From Cyanothece sp. UBA12306 (GTDB lineage: Bacteria; Cyanobacteriota; Cyanobacteriia; Cyanobacteriales; Microcystaceae), in the NCBI GenBank assembly GCA_003448685.1, contig DLXW01000067.1, forward strand, positions 11,949 to 22,473: a DNA stretch of 10,525 nt. The letters run 5' to 3'. A program made the position numbers and the translations under genes. The notes below the pieces were generated by a model. That model was given only the letters and a program-made list of their open reading frames with translations. It searched no databases and was not told where the DNA came from. Below, piece by piece: positions 6,675 to 10,525 of this stretch. How positions within the stretch are numbered: the first letter of the stretch is position 1; each line of letters starts with the position of its first letter.

Positions 6675-6788
6675 AGTTATTGATTATTATGATTGCACTA
6701 CCATAATATAATAAGCTAAATTATCAAACGCTTACCATAATTTTACATTGAAAAAAATTGATAAATTTATTAACTAGAGTTTTTAGAA

Positions 6789-7037
6789 TTAACAACGCTG
6801 ACTTACATTTAAAATAGTTAATCCTATAATTTCATCATTTTGATAACGAATTAAAATATCATCATCAGTGAGTTCGCTATCATCTGCTATTAATGGTGGT
6901 TGATAAAAGTTGATATATAAGACATCAGCTTCAGCATCATAAGCTGTCCAAACATTTTGTTTAGGAAGGGTGTTAATGACTTTAGCTAATGTCAGATAAT
7001 TAATTATATTTTGCTCATTTAACGCTGTTTTGACCAT
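6789..7037 (-). CDS. DUF2283 domain protein, possible antitoxin partner
   Basis: The 82-residue product carries the DUF2283 hallmark AYDAEADVLYINF (residues 32-44), followed by an acidic linker (DDSELTDDDILIRY) and a short strand, EIIGLTILN. A roughly 30-residue N-terminal extension precedes the domain. The ATG at 7035-7037 lies inside the end of the upstream gene (19 bp overlap), with a GGAAA ribosome site about seven bases upstream, so translation is probably coupled. Small acidic DUF2283 proteins are frequently paired with a small basic gene just upstream in bacterial chromosomes, and an antitoxin role has been suspected. Here that role is an inference from overlap and size only. The product ends in QRC with no frameshift visible. 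Confidence 0.8.
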   Translation of the reverse strand: MVKTALNEQNIINYLTLAKVINTLPKQNVWTAYDAEADVLYINFYQPPLIADDSELTDDDILIRYQNDEIIGLTILNVSQRC

Positions 7038-7333
7038 AGTATTTCCATTTTATTAAGTGAATTAATACGACGAGTTAGATAAGCAGTAATTATAAATCCA
7101 TCATTATCTAATTCCTTATAAATAGCAACTAAATATTTATTACTCGTCTTCAATAACTTGACAGCTAATAATTCGTTTTGATTACCTGCTAAAATTCTAT
7201 CAGGATCTTCTATTGTTTTTAGCACTTCTGATTGTAGTTCAGCAAGTTCGGGATGACCTTCTTTAATATGTTGCCATCTTTCTTCTGTTAAGCGAATAGA
7301 TAATCCACTTTTTGCAGTTACAATCAAGGTCAT
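7019..7333 (-). CDS. Small BECR-nuclease-like protein, possible toxin
   Basis: The 104-residue product begins MTLIVTAKSG and has a helix RWQHIKEGHPEL, a segment EVLKTIEDPDRIL, then strands containing LAVKLL, YLVAIYKE and FIITAYLTRRI. The pattern HI-x(3)-HPE, D-P-D-x-I and a C-terminal strand with TAY-x-TRR resembles phage Barnase-EndoU-ColicinE5/RelE-like (PBECR) and DUF4258-like small nucleases; I give this as a family resemblance, not a proven match. The ATG at 7331-7333 was chosen because AGAAG (7341-7345) lies seven bases before it; an in-frame TTG at 7349-7351 is possible but would start inside the hicA remnant. It overlaps the DUF2283 gene by 19 bp, as in a toxin-antitoxin operon. Confidence 0.65.
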   Translation of the reverse strand: MTLIVTAKSGLSIRLTEERWQHIKEGHPELAELQSEVLKTIEDPDRILAGNQNELLAVKLLKTSNKYLVAIYKELDNDGFIITAYLTRRINSLNKMEILWSKQR

Positions 7334-7340
7334 TAGTAAT

Positions 7341-7345
7341 CTTCT
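7341..7345 (-). promoter_or_regulatory. Ribosome binding site that decides the start at 7333
   Basis: AGAAG on the minus strand is seven bases before the ATG at 7331-7333 and is the best ribosome site here. It favours that ATG over the upstream in-frame TTG. Confidence 0.45.
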
Positions 7346-7347
7346 GA

Positions 7348-7431
7348 TCAATATAGAATCATTCTTTGAAATCCTAATTTTTCTAAAGTACGAATTGTTT
7401 CTATGCTGCTAACTCTAGGTAATTTAGGCGC
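7348..7431 (-). pseudogene. hicA: hicA remnant (5' fragment of HicA toxin gene)
   Basis: Starting at GCG (7429-7431), the frame reads APKLPRVSSIETIRTLEKLG, then FQRMILY and a TGA stop at 7348-7350. PKLPRVSxxExIRxLEKLGF is the signature N-terminus of the HicA mRNA-interferase toxin (double-stranded-RNA-binding-like fold). The place of the start codon is GCG; a functional HicA here would plausibly use GTG, so a T to C change has removed it. Similarity ends near 7365, before the GSH region that carries the catalytic histidine, so about 45 residues are lost. The fragment runs directly into the ribosome site of the small BECR-like gene. It is not expected to make active toxin. Confidence 0.8.
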
Positions 7432-7588
7432 TTAGTACCTCAAAAGTTGTTAAAATTCGAGGATTTGTCTTATTAATAGGAAATTCTTCGATATAAAGTT
7501 CAGTTGCTTCTTTTAAATTAGCGATCACCTCTTCTATATATTTTAAGCAAACTTCTAAAGGATACGTAACAGTGAAGAAAAATTTTAT
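7424..7588 (-). pseudogene. hicB: hicB remnant (antitoxin gene with internal loss)
   Basis: The frame ending at TAA (7424-7426) encodes KYIEEVIANLKEATELYIEE, then FPINKTNPRILTTFEVLSA, which matches the C-terminal half of cyanobacterial HicB antitoxins (EAIANLKEATELY followed by LLTTFEV). Upstream, IKFFFTVT from 7588 resembles a HicB N-terminus, but the central strands (the usual YVAxCxELxVxSQG region) are missing and the initiator position reads ATA rather than ATG. An internal deletion of about 20 residues is the simplest reading. Its stop overlaps the first codons of the hicA remnant, preserving the compact arrangement of a hicBA operon. The frame can be extended to 7738 on this strand, but that part is antisense-frame noise within the next gene. 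Confidence 0.8.
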
Positions 7589-7595
7589 GACAAGG

Positions 7596-8285
7596 TTAAG
7601 TAGAAGGAAATTTAATGCTATCAAAAAATGATTTTGTTTCTTCCATAATAACTTTATTTGACTGTTTAAGAAGGTCGTTAAATCCAGTTTGAACAATGTT
7701 AACGGCTTTTTCCCCATCACTGTTTGCTCTAGCTTCAATTAAGGTTGCTTCCCATCTGTGAAGCAAAAATTCTAACTGAATTTTTGCTTCAATAAATCCA
7801 GACCACGCATTTCCCCAGGAAAAAAAGTTTGTGATTCCAATTATAAATGTCACAATAGCTACAGAAAGCGTTTTTCGATCTTGTAATTCAAAAAATACGA
7901 AGAATAATGGAGTTAACAGAGATAACATGCCAAAAACAATATAGACTCGCCGATACCAAGGATAACGCAGATCATACCATTCAATATACCAACGAATACT
8001 ACCTTTGTTACACTTATCTTTGAGAATTATTAAAGACTCAAGGTTAGAGATGTAGTTCTCTAGATTTTGTTTGATTTGTTGATTTTTTTGAATAGTTATA
8101 TGAGTTTCTTGTAGAGGCAATTCTTGGTTTTTTAATCTGGTTTCTTCGATAATATGCTGAGTAGATCTGCAATTTTTTTGTGTAGCATTTTTATATATTT
8201 TGTTGATAACCCAGTCTGCACCAGGACTAATAATTATCGCAGTTATTAATATCAAAACAATAATTTTTCTTTTAGAAATTTCCAT
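7596..8285 (-). CDS. Three-helix membrane protein, SLATT/DUF4231-like
   Basis: The 229-residue product has an N-terminal hydrophobic helix (about residues 8-27), a polar Gln/Glu-rich coiled-coil-prone stretch (about 45-90), two closely spaced membrane helices (about 114-133 and 139-158), and a C-terminal helical tail with FLLHRWEATLIEARAN at 173-188. Two membrane helices followed by an amphipathic helix with a W-E-x(2)-L pattern is the layout of SLATT and DUF4231 proteins, several of which are proposed pore-forming effectors in nucleotide-signalling defence. The link is by architecture only; no cyclase or sensor partner is adjacent. ATG at 8283-8285 is chosen over an in-frame TTG at 8295-8297 because neither has a good ribosome site and ATG is preferred. 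Its stop is seven bases from the hicB remnant. Confidence 0.6.
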   Translation of the reverse strand: MEISKRKIIVLILITAIIISPGADWVINKIYKNATQKNCRSTQHIIEETRLKNQELPLQETHITIQKNQQIKQNLENYISNLESLIILKDKCNKGSIRWYIEWYDLRYPWYRRVYIVFGMLSLLTPLFFVFFELQDRKTLSVAIVTFIIGITNFFSWGNAWSGFIEAKIQLEFLLHRWEATLIEARANSDGEKAVNIVQTGFNDLLKQSNKVIMEETKSFFDSIKFPST

Positions 8286-8343
8286 TCTCAAGCTCAAAAT
8301 TTAGTTAATTTAAAGAATTAGCCTAATTTAATAGAATTTGTGA

Positions 8344-8360
8344 GGTGGGCATTGCCCACC
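8344..8360. terminator. Hairpin repeat copy 2, at the 3' end of chlN
   Basis: GGTGGGCATTGCCCACC is identical to 3000-3016 and lies 10 bp past the chlN stop. It is a likely transcription end or 3' stabilising hairpin for the chlL-chlN transcript. It is also upstream of the membrane-protein gene on the same strand, so it separates that gene from the chl transcript. Confidence 0.6.
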
Positions 8361-8370
8361 CTAATTAAAC

Positions 8371-9862
<1,492 letters not shown>

Positions 9863-9869
9863 ATTAAAA

Positions 9870-10525
9870 TTAAACCATCATTAGATCTAAAGCTTCCTCT
9901 TCAGACTTAACAGGTGTTTCAGGGTTAAGATAGAAATCAGACAACAAAGTAAATAATTCCCGATCAGGTGCATCATTGGGAACTACTCCTTCAGGCATTG
10001 CTAATAATTGATCAGCAATGTTCAGATAATAATTACAAACATAGTCAAGAGAAGGATCAGATTCTGTCATTTCAAACAAGGTTTTACCCTTAACCCGAGA
10101 CACCCGAATATCCTCAATTAAAGGCAGAATTTCTAACACAGGCATAGGAACCGCTTCCACGTATTTATCGATCAAATCACGCTTAGAAGTACGATTACCA
10201 ATTAAACCTGCTAAACGCAAAGGATGGGTTCTTGCTTTTTCCCGTACCGAAGCAGCAATACGGTTAGCCGCAAACAGTGCATCAAAGCCATTATCCGTCA
10301 CAATTAAACAATAATCAGCATAATTTAACGGTGCAGCAAACCCTCCACAAACCACGTCACCCAAAACATCAAAAAGAATCACATCATACTCATCAAAAGC
10401 GTTCAATTCTTTGAGTAATTTAACCGTTTCTCCTACTACATAACCGCCACAACCTGCACCAGCTGGGGGTCCTCCTGCTTCCACACAGTCAACTCCTGCA
10501 TACCCTTGATAAATTACATCTTCGG
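9870..10525 (-). CDS. chlL: Light-independent protochlorophyllide reductase iron-sulfur ATP-binding protein (5' end outside window)
   Basis: 217 residues are visible, running off the window edge in frame; ChlL is normally near 290, so roughly 70 N-terminal residues, including the P-loop, are outside. ChlL is the NifH-like dimer that couples ATP hydrolysis to electron transfer to ChlN-ChlB. The two [4Fe-4S] cysteines are both visible, in [17 protein letters not shown] (the second cysteine of that stretch) and in [18 protein letters not shown], the equivalents of NifH Cys97 and Cys132. [14 protein letters not shown] and the acidic C-terminal end are also typical. The stop TAA is at 9870-9872 and a hairpin terminator follows. 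Confidence 0.97.
   Translation of the reverse strand, partial: EDVIYQGYAGVDCVEAGGPPAGAGCGGYVVGETVKLLKELNAFDEYDVILFDVLGDVVCGGFAAPLNYADYCLIVTDNGFDALFAANRIAASVREKARTHPLRLAGLIGNRTSKRDLIDKYVEAVPMPVLEILPLIEDIRVSRVKGKTLFEMTESDPSLDYVCNYYLNIADQLLAMPEGVVPNDAPDRELFTLLSDFYLNPETPVKSEEEALDLMMV

Noticed and set aside
7334..7351. Upstream TTG start for the BECR-like gene
   Set aside because: The ATG at 7333 has a ribosome site (AGAAG) at the right distance, and the TTG overlaps the hicA remnant's stop region.
7589..7738. N-terminal extension of the hicB remnant frame up to 7738
   Set aside because: This part overlaps the C-terminal coding region of the membrane protein in another frame and has no HicB similarity; only 7424-7588 is hicB-derived.

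Overview
The window is AT-rich DNA from a cyanobacterium. The evidence is a light-independent protochlorophyllide reductase pair (chlL, chlN), an XisI-family gene, a cyanobacterial-type type III pantothenate kinase, two copies of the HIP1 octamer GCGATCGC (6574-6581, 9481-9488), a heptamer tandem repeat of the STRR kind, and a hairpin repeat found twice at gene ends. The low GC suggests a Crocosphaera/Cyanothece/Aphanothece-like lineage, but that placement is a guess.

Layout. 2-1549 (+) is the 3' part of a large P-loop ATPase gene, probably of the Sll1717-like group. It converges on xisI (1558-1893, -), which has no xisH beside it. Divergent from xisI is an alpha/beta-hydrolase-fold gene (2046-2954, +) that appears to lack all three catalytic residues. 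It converges on ilvD (3026-4711, -), with a heptamer tandem repeat and a 17-bp hairpin repeat between them. 4712-5526 is a long, mostly non-coding stretch with several dyads and at most one doubtful small ORF (5097-5420, +). Next come coaX (5527-6291, -) and, just upstream of it on the same strand, a Lin0512-family gene (6315-6674, -), probably co-transcribed.

6789-8285 (all -) is a small accessory island. It holds a DUF2283 protein, an overlapping BECR-nuclease-like small protein that may form a toxin-antitoxin-type pair with it, the eroded remains of a hicB-hicA module, and a three-helix membrane protein resembling the SLATT/DUF4231 class. The island lies between housekeeping genes. The window ends with chlN (8371-9771, -) and the 3' part of chlL (9870 to past the edge, -), separated by a terminator-like hairpin.

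Function. chlL and chlN encode the reductase component and half of the catalytic component of dark protochlorophyllide reduction. ilvD (branched-chain amino acids and the ketoisovalerate precursor of pantothenate) and coaX (pantothenate to CoA) are metabolic core genes that happen to lie near each other. The accessory items (ATPase, xisI, toxin-antitoxin-like pair, hic remnant, SLATT-like protein) have the character of mobile or conflict-related genes. The best candidates for a second look are the decayed hicBA fused to a newer small gene pair, the apparently dead hydrolase, and the dyad-rich region upstream of 5097. No complete new multi-gene system is demonstrable from the sequence alone.
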